Positions 1 through 5,366 of a stretch of DNA of 5,366 nt are shown piece after piece. The translations under genes were made by a program, and so were the position numbers. Position 1 is the first letter of the stretch. Each line of letters opens with the position of its first letter. The notes under the pieces were generated by a model that saw only the letters and a list, made by a program, of their open reading frames with translations, had not been told where the DNA came from and did no database searches. The DNA lies in contig JBLHGU010000306.1 of assembly GCA_047615875.1 (NCBI GenBank), forward strand, positions 1 to 5,366, given 5' to 3'. The stretch comes from JBLHGU01 sp047615875 (GTDB taxonomy: Bacteria; Pseudomonadota; Gammaproteobacteria; Arenicellales; CAJQKF01).

Positions 1-686
1 ATAGTGGTGGCCTTAGCCAATTCGTTGGTAATTTTCGCCGCTTCAATACTGATTGCATCAGCGGAATAAATTTGGGAAAAAATGCCAATACACCTAATGA
101 AGATGCCATATCTGATTATAAAGCGGGTATGCATCAATGTTATGCCCTGGCAGATTATCTGACAATAAACATTTCTTCCCCCAACACCAAAGGGCTACGT
201 AATCTTCAACAAGGTGATGATCTCCAGCACCTTCTTAAAAGCATGCATGAAACCCGTTGTGAGCTGGAAGACAAGCATCAGAAACGCGTTCCATTGGCAT
301 TAAAAATTGCACCTGATCTGGAACCAGACGCCATCAAAATGATTGCTGACACCTGCCAGAATCATGCTATGGACGCGATTATTGCTGCCAACACAACAAT
401 TCAGCGGCCCGAATCGTTGACATCGGTTATTGCAAAAGAAACTGGGGGTTTGAGTGGCGCTCCATTATCGGAGATGAGCACCAGAATTATTAATCTATTG
501 CGTCAAGCCCTTGGAGAATCGTTTCCAATCATTGGCGTTGGAGGAATAATGAGTGCAGCTGATGCAATGGAAAAGTTTTCAGCTGGGGCAAATTTGGTAC
601 AAATATATACTGGCTTCGTATACCAAGGGCCGAAACTGATTCATGAGATAGTCAGCCGTTACGAGAACGCATCTAGAACAGGTTAA
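1..686 (+). CDS. pyrD: Dihydroorotate dehydrogenase (quinone), class 2, 5'-truncated by window edge
   Basis: This enzyme oxidises dihydroorotate to orotate in pyrimidine synthesis. Class 2 enzymes use FMN, pass electrons to the quinone pool and sit on the inner face of the cytoplasmic membrane. The frame is open from base 3, giving 227 visible residues. The first ones (SGGLSQFVGNF) continue into SGINLGKN, the family's G-I-N-[IL]-G-K-N block, so the true start lies upstream. The TTG at 72 is an internal Leu codon, not a start. Visible motifs are NISSPNTKGLR at about residues 56-66 (Ser59 matches the catalytic base Ser of class 2 enzymes; the Asn residues bind substrate), LKIAPDL at about 100-106 (the FMN-contacting Lys), ANTT at about 129-132, GGLSG at about 148-152, GVGGI at about 178-182 and QIYTGF near 200 (phosphate binding). 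The length and C-terminus fit the family, and nothing looks broken. It converges with the methyltransferase gene across a 24-base gap without an obvious strong terminator. The class 2 assignment is firm from these motifs even though the N-terminal membrane helix is out of view. Confidence 0.96.
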   Translation, partial: SGGLSQFVGNFRRFNTDCISGINLGKNANTPNEDAISDYKAGMHQCYALADYLTINISSPNTKGLRNLQQGDDLQHLLKSMHETRCELEDKHQKRVPLALKIAPDLEPDAIKMIADTCQNHAMDAIIAANTTIQRPESLTSVIAKETGGLSGAPLSEMSTRIINLLRQALGESFPIIGVGGIMSAADAMEKFSAGANLVQIYTGFVYQGPKLIHEIVSRYENASRTG

Positions 687-710
687 TAGTCTGTCAGATG
701 GTGGGACAAG

Positions 711-1304
711 CTACACAGGCAGCTGCCACCAGACGCAACGGTTATTGGATGGCATCTTAATATCTTCCTGTAACCTCAAGCCTGCTTGTGCCGCCCAATC
801 ATTTACCTGCGAGAAATGTCTTATGCCACTAGAAGGGTTTCTTTGCTTTAACCATCCATCAAAGTTCTGATTACTTGGTTCAAGGGGTTGGTTTGTGTAT
901 CTCAGAGGTCCATAAATAAATAGAAGACCACCAGGATTTAATCTTTTCGCTGAATTCAGAAACAAATTCTTAACCCCTGTCAGCGCAACGATATGGATTG
1001 TATTTATGCAAATCAAGGCATCGTAGGATTCATCACCCGACGCCGGTTCAAGCAAATTTATTTCCTTGCCGGGGAGAACATTCGGAAGGTTCTCTGATTC
1101 ACTCCAGGCCTCTATTGAGGGCAGGTTTTCAGCCAGATCGCTGGGCTGCCATTGCAATGTAGGAAACTGTTCGGCAAACCAACAAATGTGCTGACCAGAA
1201 CCACTGCCAATTTCCAGCACGCATCCTGAGTCAGGTAATATACTGAGCAGCACATCAGTTATTGGCTGTTTATTCTTATCGAAAGCTGGCGAACAATACT
1301 TCAT
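711..1304 (-). CDS. DUF938 / UPF0585 (METTL26-like) SAM-dependent methyltransferase
   Basis: A 197-residue class I methyltransferase-fold protein of the DUF938 family, whose human relative is METTL26. No substrate is established for the family as far as I know. The opening SPAFDKNKQPI (residues 5-15) matches the family's characteristic S-P-A-x-x-x-N-K-x-P-I start. Motif I, the SAM-binding glycine loop, is VLEIGSGSGQH (29-39). QWQPSD (51-56) supplies the acidic residue at the end of strand 2. YDALICINTIHI (95-106) corresponds to motif IV, LNPGGLLFIYGP (122-133) follows, and the C-terminus carries MPSNNRCVWW (184-193), the family's M-P-x-N-N-R signature. There is no signal peptide or membrane segment, so it should be cytoplasmic. 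The ATG is supported by these N-terminal residues; the AGG just before it is unusually close (about 2 bases), so initiation may be weak. It lies 64 bases downstream of ctaB on the same strand with no convincing terminator between, so co-transcription with the oxidase assembly genes is possible. That does not establish a role in respiration. Confidence 0.9.
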   Translation of the reverse strand: MKYCSPAFDKNKQPITDVLLSILPDSGCVLEIGSGSGQHICWFAEQFPTLQWQPSDLAENLPSIEAWSESENLPNVLPGKEINLLEPASGDESYDALICINTIHIVALTGVKNLFLNSAKRLNPGGLLFIYGPLRYTNQPLEPSNQNFDGWLKQRNPSSGIRHFSQVNDWAAQAGLRLQEDIKMPSNNRCVWWQLPV

Positions 1305-1368
1305 ATCCTATACCGCCATTGAGTCTGGAAGAATAAGTTCAAAGGAACCTCCACTCGACACCGACCAT

Positions 1369-2304
1369 TCAACTCATCCAGAAAACAAAGTAACCCCGAT
1401 AGTGATCCAATAACATCAAGCCAAACAGCAGCGCCAGGTATTGAATAGAGAAGAAAAATGTTTTCCTTGAGAGTTGATCGCTATAGTTGCGATACAGCGC
1501 AATCGCATAATATAAGAACATCGAATTCAAAATGATAGCGCCAATCAGATAGGGATAACCTGACATATGGGTCGCAAAAGGCATTATGGATACGGCTGTC
1601 AGCAATACGGTATAGCAAACAATAAATAACTGCGTAAATTTACGCCCATGGGTAACTGGCAGCATGGGAATTCCTACTTTGGCGTATTCTTTTTCCCGAT
1701 ACAGTGCCAGTGCCCAGAAATGCGGAGGGGTCCAGCAGAAGATAATTAAAAATAATAATAGTGCGTCGGAAGCAATCTCTCCTGTAACTGCAGTCCAACC
1801 AAGCACCGGAGGCATGGCACCTGCAGCTCCGCCGATAACAATGTTTTGTGGTGTTGCGCGTTTAAGGAAAACCGTATAAATCACGGCATAACCGACCATT
1901 GATGCGAAAGTCAAAATAGCAGTTAGTGTATTGATCCAGATCGCCAGAATAAGCATGGCGACCATAGATAAAACACACGCAAAAATCATCGCCTGTAATG
2001 CATTCAGATTTCCAGATGGCAGGGGCCGATTACGCGTACGTTTCATTTTGCTGTCAGCGTCGCGATCCAGAATCTGATTCATTGCAGCACCAGACGCCGC
2101 AGCCAGGCCAATACCTATGGTTGCCAATATCAACACATCAATTGGCACCATGCCTGGGGTTGCCAGGAACATGCCTACAATCGCGGTGAACATAATCAAG
2201 CCAACTACACGGGGCTTGGTTAATTCATAGTATTCATTTAACAACGAGCCTATAGTGACTGGCTCTCGCTCGGGTTTCGCATCAGCAACGGTTGAAGTTT
2301 TCAT
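1369..2304 (-). CDS. ctaB (cyoE): Protoheme IX farnesyltransferase (heme O synthase)
   Basis: This UbiA-superfamily membrane prenyltransferase transfers a farnesyl group from farnesyl diphosphate to the 2-vinyl group of protoheme, giving heme O, the precursor of heme A or the cofactor of bo-type oxidases. The 311-residue length is typical. A short cytoplasmic N-terminus leads to YYELTKPRVV (25-34). The Asp-rich motif NQILDRDAD (76-84) is the Mg2+/diphosphate site and runs into RTRNRPLPSG (89-98). TPQNIVIGGAAGAMPPVLGW (151-170), PPHFWALAL (193-201) and GIPMLPVTHG (211-220) are all CtaB/CyoE hallmarks. About seven to nine hydrophobic helices are apparent. The start lies 10 bases after the stop of the upstream thioredoxin-like gene, which suggests translational coupling; the only purine-rich site is a close TTAGG. 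The neighbouring coxC and ctaG suggest it serves the aa3-type oxidase, hence ctaB rather than the cyo operon's cyoE. No ctaA is present between it and its upstream neighbour, where one is often found. Confidence 0.97.
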   Translation of the reverse strand: MKTSTVADAKPEREPVTIGSLLNEYYELTKPRVVGLIMFTAIVGMFLATPGMVPIDVLILATIGIGLAAASGAAMNQILDRDADSKMKRTRNRPLPSGNLNALQAMIFACVLSMVAMLILAIWINTLTAILTFASMVGYAVIYTVFLKRATPQNIVIGGAAGAMPPVLGWTAVTGEIASDALLLFLIIFCWTPPHFWALALYREKEYAKVGIPMLPVTHGRKFTQLFIVCYTVLLTAVSIMPFATHMSGYPYLIGAIILNSMFLYYAIALYRNYSDQLSRKTFFFSIQYLALLFGLMLLDHYRGYFVFWMS

Positions 2305-2314
2305 AGCCTAAGGT

Positions 2315-2923
2315 CTATCCAATTTGTGAAATCCGCATCAAGCGGGAGAGGTCTTTCCTGATTTTTGCAAGATCTGCGTCTACTGGGTAACTCAACACCA
2401 GATTACCAATGGGGTCCAACAAATAAATTCGATACAAAAGATTTTTGCCTGTTTCACTTTCGCGGGTAAACAGGTGAGTAAGCTTTGATCTGTTGCCTTC
2501 AGATAGACTAAGTATTTTACCCGGTTTCAATACTTCTTGTATCTTACCCAGATTAAGTCGTTCAGGATCCCCATCAGCAATAAAAATATTTTGTATTCGC
2601 TGAATTCGTTCTCCTTGCATATAACGCATGCGAGATACCTTATCGAGCTGGGAGAGACAGGCTTGCTGGCAATCAGATGGACCGACATACATAATAGTCC
2701 ACATACCTGTCAGGCTTTCTATGGATGTTATCCCACCAGATTGATCCTGTAGTTGAATATCTGTAACCAGACGGGCAGGAATAAACAACTCACCGTAGTT
2801 TTTGGTACGAAAATTATCACCAAAAAAATACCAGCTATAGCCACCGACCAATGGCGCAAGAAAAACCGCCAATAGAATGAGCAGTGTGGCCCGCGAGCTA
2901 GACCTTGAATTAGCATCTGTCAT
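2315..2923 (-). CDS. Membrane-anchored SCO-like thioredoxin-fold protein of the cytochrome oxidase cluster
   Basis: A 202-residue protein with one N-terminal membrane helix (about 12-34: ATLLILLAVFLAP onward) after a short Ser/Arg-rich cytoplasmic tail, so the rest should face the periplasm. The soluble part resembles a thioredoxin/SCO fold. WTIMYVGPSDCQQAC (75-89) gives a strand followed by a C-x3-C pair, Cys85 and Cys89, placed as in SCO1/SenC proteins. IFIADGDPERL (113-123) is the next strand region, and YRIYLLDPIGNLVLSYP (164-180) is the C-terminal strand pair seen in SCO proteins. The His that completes the SCO copper site normally lies just before this I-Y-L-[LI]-D segment; here that stretch reads NLLYR, with no His. 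It therefore resembles the uncharacterised protein usually encoded between SURF1 and ctaA in Pseudomonas-type clusters (PA0111-like, by recollection) rather than a true SCO. A role in copper or thiol handling during CuA assembly is inference. AGAGG lies 10 bases before the ATG, supporting this start. Confidence 0.8.
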   Translation of the reverse strand: MTDANSRSSSRATLLILLAVFLAPLVGGYSWYFFGDNFRTKNYGELFIPARLVTDIQLQDQSGGITSIESLTGMWTIMYVGPSDCQQACLSQLDKVSRMRYMQGERIQRIQNIFIADGDPERLNLGKIQEVLKPGKILSLSEGNRSKLTHLFTRESETGKNLLYRIYLLDPIGNLVLSYPVDADLAKIRKDLSRLMRISQIG

Positions 2924-3072
2924 AAATTAGTAACCTCTGATCAAACTTTGTTAATCGGGTTGGAATTGAAATGTTTTAATGAAAATGTGAAAAATACCCA
3001 TAGCAACCGTCCATTGTGACTTTCTGCAGCACCAGGCACCGCTCTCTGAGACCGGAATCCAAAGCGCATAGT

Positions 3073-3813
3073 TTACTCTCGGGTACCCGCAACAGTTGCC
3101 GGATTTCTTTTCAACGTTGCCATAAGAAATATAACAACCAGCACAACCGCCATTGCAAACCATTGCACTGCATACCCCTGGTGCCTGGCGATCCAGGAAT
3201 CTGCAATTGTTGGCCAGGATCTTTTAAAACCCCCGCCATCTATATCCGGTGACAATAATAGTACCAGTGGCTGAAAAGGAACCTTATGTAAAGAACGATA
3301 GTGATCCAGATCCAAATTCTGCCAGATTCGGTCTTCAGGTGTTGGACTGGAATCGTCCAGTGTGTAGTAGCCCCGTGTTGGGGTTTTAAGCAGTCCCTTC
3401 AGGTTGATGGTTCCTACAGGAGTTTCGATTTCCGGTGCCACAAGAAGGCTTTCCCCCCAGGGTATCCAACCTCGATTAACCAGTATCCTGGTATCTGTTT
3501 CTAAAATTCTGAATGGTGTGAATACGTAGTAACCTGGGCGCCCGTCAACGATTCGATTGTCCTCGAAAACTTGATATCCCGGCTCGTAATTTCCCGAAAC
3601 CTGTACCCGAAAAAACTGATGGGAGTTCTCATCCAGCAAGTCTTCACCCAAATCCAACGGTACTTTTTGCGAACGCTGATCATAGGCATTCTTTATCACA
3701 GTTTTCTGCTCTGCACGGTCCAGTTGCCAAAAACCCAGCACAATCATAAAAATCGTGACACTAATGGTTAGTAGTAACGGGAAAAGTCTGCTTTCAAAAC
3801 GATAAGTTGACAT
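3073..3813 (-). CDS. SURF1 family cytochrome oxidase assembly protein
   Basis: SURF1/Shy1 proteins assist assembly of heme-copper oxidases; bacterial members have been shown to bind heme a and promote its insertion into subunit I. This 246-residue protein has the family architecture of two membrane helices flanking a periplasmic domain: helix 1 at about 10-28, ending in the hallmark GFWQLDRA (27-34), and helix 2 at about 213-233. Conserved blocks include FRVQVSGNY (68-76), GRPGYYVFTPF (91-101), ILVNRGWIPWG (110-120), IWQNLD (163-168) and HQGYAVQWFAMA (211-222). The last contains the His and the Y-A-x-Q-W-F signature of the second helix. The start fits the short cytoplasmic tail before helix 1, although the Shine-Dalgarno is poor (CAAGAA). 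It is probably the first gene of a leftward unit with the thioredoxin-like gene and ctaB, since a terminator isolates it from coxC. A weak promoter-like pair lies upstream on this strand: TTGTAA at 3886-3891 and TAAATA at 3863-3868, 17 bases apart. Confidence 0.95.
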   Translation of the reverse strand: MSTYRFESRLFPLLLTISVTIFMIVLGFWQLDRAEQKTVIKNAYDQRSQKVPLDLGEDLLDENSHQFFRVQVSGNYEPGYQVFEDNRIVDGRPGYYVFTPFRILETDTRILVNRGWIPWGESLLVAPEIETPVGTINLKGLLKTPTRGYYTLDDSSPTPEDRIWQNLDLDHYRSLHKVPFQPLVLLLSPDIDGGGFKRSWPTIADSWIARHQGYAVQWFAMAVVLVVIFLMATLKRNPATVAGTRE

Positions 3814-3849
3814 GTTCTTGGACTAAACAGGGAGGTCTACTCGAGGGTC

Positions 3850-3858
3850 TGGTAAAAT
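3850..3858 (+). promoter_or_regulatory. Candidate extended -10 promoter for the DUF2909 gene
   Basis: TGG followed by TAAAAT matches the sigma-70 extended -10 form TGnTATAAT with one mismatch in the hexamer. It sits 34 bases before the DUF2909 start codon, so a transcript beginning near 3865 would have a leader of about 28 bases. No good -35 box lies 16-18 bases upstream, where the sequence is purine-rich (GGGAGG); extended -10 promoters can do without one. Only the motif match is seen; promoter activity is inferred. Confidence 0.35.
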
Positions 3859-3892
3859 TAGATATTTAGACTAACAGAGAATTTTTTACAAT

Positions 3893-4147
3893 ATGGCCGT
3901 CACTGTCTTAATTATTGCCGTGTTTATTGCCATAGTCGGCAGCCTGTTTATGGCGTTGTTCTTTATGTTCAAAGATCGCGGGAAAGGCACCCGCACCGTT
4001 AAAGCTCTGAGCATTCGTGTCGGACTTTGGGTTGTACTATTGGCCCTGATCGGAATTGGTGTTTTGACAGGTGTCATTAAACCGAGTAATTCACTTAATC
4101 CGGCACTAAATAAGAGTCTACCGGCAAATCAGGCAGCTAGCGAATAA
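3893..4147 (+). CDS. DUF2909 twin-transmembrane protein
   Basis: An 84-residue inner-membrane protein of unknown function, recognised as the DUF2909 'twin transmembrane' family commonly found within gammaproteobacterial cytochrome c oxidase clusters. Helix 1 spans about 2-25. A short, strongly basic loop, FKDRGKGTRTVKALSIRV (26-43), contains the family's conserved D-R-G-x-x-x-R-T-V-K-A-L core. Helix 2 spans about 44-62. A polar, poorly conserved tail of about 20 residues follows. By the positive-inside rule the basic loop should be cytoplasmic, with both termini outside. It is the only gene of the cluster on the plus strand, convergent with coxC and divergent from SURF1. Its position suggests a role linked to the oxidase, but no activity is known to me. 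The ATG is backed by the immediate start of helix 1. The best Shine-Dalgarno candidate (AGAGA) is about 12 bases away, so initiation may be weak. An extended -10 promoter candidate precedes it, and the 4180-4207 hairpin follows its stop. Confidence 0.88.
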   Translation: MAVTVLIIAVFIAIVGSLFMALFFMFKDRGKGTRTVKALSIRVGLWVVLLALIGIGVLTGVIKPSNSLNPALNKSLPANQAASE

Positions 4148-4179
4148 ACAATAACCATAAAAGATCGGATCAAAAGAAA

Positions 4180-4207
4180 AAAGGCGCTACTCAACAGTAG
4201 CGCCTTT
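4180..4207. terminator. Bidirectional hairpin terminator between the DUF2909 gene and coxC
   Basis: A perfect 12-bp inverted repeat (AAAGGCGCTACT / AGTAGCGCCTTT) encloses a 4-base CAAC loop. On the minus strand the stem is followed at once by a T-rich run (TTTTTTCTTTT once the closing T residues of the stem are counted), an intrinsic terminator for coxC, whose stop lies 16 bases upstream on that strand. On the plus strand the T-run is only TTT plus ACT, so termination of the DUF2909 transcript (stop 32 bases earlier) is likely less efficient. The hairpin separates the ctaG-coxC unit from SURF1 and the other assembly genes. Confidence 0.9.
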
Positions 4208-4223
4208 ACTAGACATAATCTAA

Positions 4224-5102
4224 TTATAGTACGTAGACAAAAATAAACAATCCGACCCAGACTGTATCTACAAAGTGCCAATACCAGGCCACTCCCTCGA
4301 ATCCGAAGTGATTATCTTTATTGAAGTGACCTTTCATAGTACGAAATAATATCACTGCAAGACATATGGTTCCTATTGTGACATGGAACCCGTGAAAGCC
4401 CGTCAACATGAAAAACGTTGCACCATAAACTCCGGTACCCAGTGTCAGACCTAGCTCACTATAAGCATGTGTATACTCCATTGCCTGAAAACACAGGAAT
4501 AACACGCCTAGAGCAACAGTAATCGCCAGCCAAACATTTAACCTGGTTCGATCACCAGCGATCAAAGCCCAATGTGCGAAAGTTACCGTAACACTGGAGG
4601 TTAACAGGATCACAGTATTCCAGAATGGCAAGCCCCATGCACCGATGGTGCTGTATTGACCGGCTTCTATACCATGGGCATCTGCACCAATATGGGCTAG
4701 ACCCTGAGGGCCAGAAGAGGGCCATATATTATCAAAACCAGGCCAAAGCAACTCTGTTTCTGCCAACCAGGGTACAGACAGGATTCGAGCGTAAAACAAC
4801 GCGCCAAAAAATGCTGCAAAGAACATGACCTCGGAGGTGATAAACCACCCCATGCCCATGCGAAATGACATGTCTACCTGGCTGTCATACATGCCTTTTT
4901 CGCTTTCGACTGCAACTTCGCCGAACCAGCCCACCATTACATAAATGATTATCAGTAAACCAGCGGACATCAAAATACTGGCATTACTAATTTCATTCAT
5001 TAACATAATAAAGCCCACTGCCAGCAGGAAAATTCCCGCAGAAGCAATGGTAGGCCACTTGGTGGGTTCTGGCAGGTAATAACTGCCGTGCTGATCGCTC
5101 AT
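4224..5102 (-). CDS. coxC (ctaE): Cytochrome c oxidase subunit III
   Basis: Subunit III of the proton-pumping aa3-type cytochrome c oxidase, an integral membrane protein that packs against subunit I and stabilises turnover and proton uptake. The 292 residues form the usual seven-helix pattern. An N-terminal YYLPEPTKWPTIAS (8-21) leads into helix 1. GWFGEVAVESEKGMYDSQV (58-76) forms the loop after helix 2. MGWFITSEVMFFAAFFGALFY (84-104) carries Glu91, which corresponds to the conserved membrane Glu (Glu90 in bovine). A long periplasmic loop follows (about 110-155), with an insert usual for proteobacterial subunit III. WNTVILLTSSVTVTFAH (161-177), GFHGFHVTIGT (235-245) and WYWHFVDTVWVGLFIFVYVL (273-292) are family signatures, and the protein ends exactly where expected. 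GAGG lies 8 bases before the ATG, a good ribosome site. It follows ctaG by 46 bases, and its transcript should end at the strong hairpin just past its stop. Confidence 0.98.
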   Translation of the reverse strand: MSDQHGSYYLPEPTKWPTIASAGIFLLAVGFIMLMNEISNASILMSAGLLIIIYVMVGWFGEVAVESEKGMYDSQVDMSFRMGMGWFITSEVMFFAAFFGALFYARILSVPWLAETELLWPGFDNIWPSSGPQGLAHIGADAHGIEAGQYSTIGAWGLPFWNTVILLTSSVTVTFAHWALIAGDRTRLNVWLAITVALGVLFLCFQAMEYTHAYSELGLTLGTGVYGATFFMLTGFHGFHVTIGTICLAVILFRTMKGHFNKDNHFGFEGVAWYWHFVDTVWVGLFIFVYVL

Positions 5103-5148
5103 TTCTAGTCCTCAGATCTTATAAAAATTTGAATGTAATTTAAATTCT

Positions 5149-5366
5149 TTAACCATTGTTACCAACGATTATCGCATTGGTAGCAGTGGTTGATTCACTT
5201 TCTTTCTGTGCCCGAAAAAAGGCATAGGAAAGGGTAATCGTCTTTACAGACTGCGGCAGGTCAGTATCGACCCTGAATATCAGGGGCATTTCTTTCTGCT
5301 CACCCGCCATGAGAGTCTGGTTATTAAAACAGAAACACTCTGTCTTGATAAAATATCTGGTTGCCT
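5149..5366 (-). CDS. ctaG: Cytochrome c oxidase assembly protein CtaG/Cox11, C-terminal part
   Basis: The frame is open from the right edge of the window to a TAA at 5149-5151, giving 71 complete residues that begin ATRYFIKTECFCFNNQ. CtaG/Cox11 is a membrane-anchored periplasmic copper chaperone that delivers copper to the CuB site of subunit I. The C-F-C-F motif (visible residues 10-13) holds the two copper-binding Cys residues, and the next block, MAGEQKEMPLIFRVDTDLP (19-37), matches the family's L-x-P-G-E-x-x-x-M-P-V-x-[FY]-x-[VI]-D-P-x-[LI] with slight divergence. TITLSYAFF (42-50) is the usual last beta strand. About 20 extra polar residues, rich in Ser, Thr and Asn, follow where many homologs end; the tail looks unconserved. 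It is the gene immediately upstream of coxC on the same strand, as in other proteobacterial oxidase operons. The membrane helix and start lie outside the window. Confidence 0.95.
   Translation of the reverse strand, partial: ATRYFIKTECFCFNNQTLMAGEQKEMPLIFRVDTDLPQSVKTITLSYAFFRAQKESESTTATNAIIVGNNG

Noticed and set aside
72..74. TTG as a start codon for a 204-residue protein
   Set aside because: The same frame is open back to the window edge and encodes conserved PyrD residues before this codon (SGIN before LGKN), so the TTG is an internal Leu.
687..710. Terminator between convergent pyrD and methyltransferase genes
   Set aside because: Only a 4-bp TGTC/GACA pairing is visible, with no T-run on either strand.
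1305..1368. Hairpin GTTC-AAAG-GAAC as a terminator after ctaB
   Set aside because: The stem is only about 4 bp and no T-run follows in the leftward direction.
2951..3163. Cys-rich 70-residue minus-strand frame (GGCAGCY, CCGYP, WCC)
   Set aside because: Most of it overlaps the conserved C-terminal helix of SURF1 in another frame; the Cys pattern comes from out-of-frame reading and there is no family resemblance.
3863..3891. Minus-strand -35/-10 pair (TTGTAA, 17 bases, TAAATA) as the SURF1 promoter
   Set aside because: Spacing is ideal, but the -10 matches the consensus at only three of six positions in an AT-rich stretch, too weak to list as a separate feature. A SURF1 promoter in this gap is still expected from gene order.
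3886..4077. 63-residue minus-strand frame opposite DUF2909
   Set aside because: It is the antisense shadow of a gene whose plus-strand product shows clear family motifs and two membrane helices.
5137..5146. AATTTAAATT palindrome between ctaG and coxC
   Set aside because: A 10-base AT palindrome in a 46-base AT-rich spacer is expected by chance, and no partner copy is seen nearby.

Overview
The window looks like the chromosome of an aerobic, Gram-negative gammaproteobacterium of moderate, slightly AT-leaning composition. The grounds are a class 2 (quinone-linked) PyrD and an aa3-type cytochrome c oxidase cluster. As recalled, the cluster resembles the one in Pseudomonas and related marine lineages: ctaG, coxC, a DUF2909 gene on the opposite strand, SURF1, a membrane-anchored thioredoxin-like protein, then ctaB. 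I cannot assign a genus from this window.

Layout from left to right. Positions 1-686 (+) hold the 3' two thirds of pyrD, with its start outside the window. Convergent to it, 24 bases away, is a DUF938/METTL26-like SAM-dependent methyltransferase (711-1304, -). Then come heme O synthase ctaB/cyoE (1369-2304, -), a SCO-like thioredoxin-fold membrane protein (2315-2923, -) and a SURF1 family protein (3073-3813, -). A divergent 79-base gap leads to a small DUF2909 twin-transmembrane protein (3893-4147, +). A perfect 12-bp hairpin (4180-4207) separates that gene from the convergent coxC (4224-5102, -). The right edge holds the last 71 codons of ctaG/cox11 (5149-5366, -).

The genes serve terminal respiration. 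CoxC is a structural subunit. CtaG delivers copper to CuB in subunit I. SURF1 assists heme insertion and assembly. CtaB farnesylates protoheme to heme O. The thioredoxin-like protein probably handles copper or thiol chemistry on the periplasmic side. The hairpin has a long T-tract only in the coxC direction, which suggests that the structural genes (ctaG-coxC and upstream) form one transcription unit. The assembly genes (SURF1, thioredoxin-like, ctaB, perhaps the methyltransferase) would then form a second unit starting in the gap next to the DUF2909 gene.

The main oddity is an absence: heme A synthase (ctaA/cox15), which commonly sits between the thioredoxin-like gene and ctaB in related clusters, is not here, and those two genes are only 10 bases apart. 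I see no mobile element, CRISPR array, tRNA or rRNA, and no clear novel system. No gap exceeds 300 bases; the largest is 149 bases.
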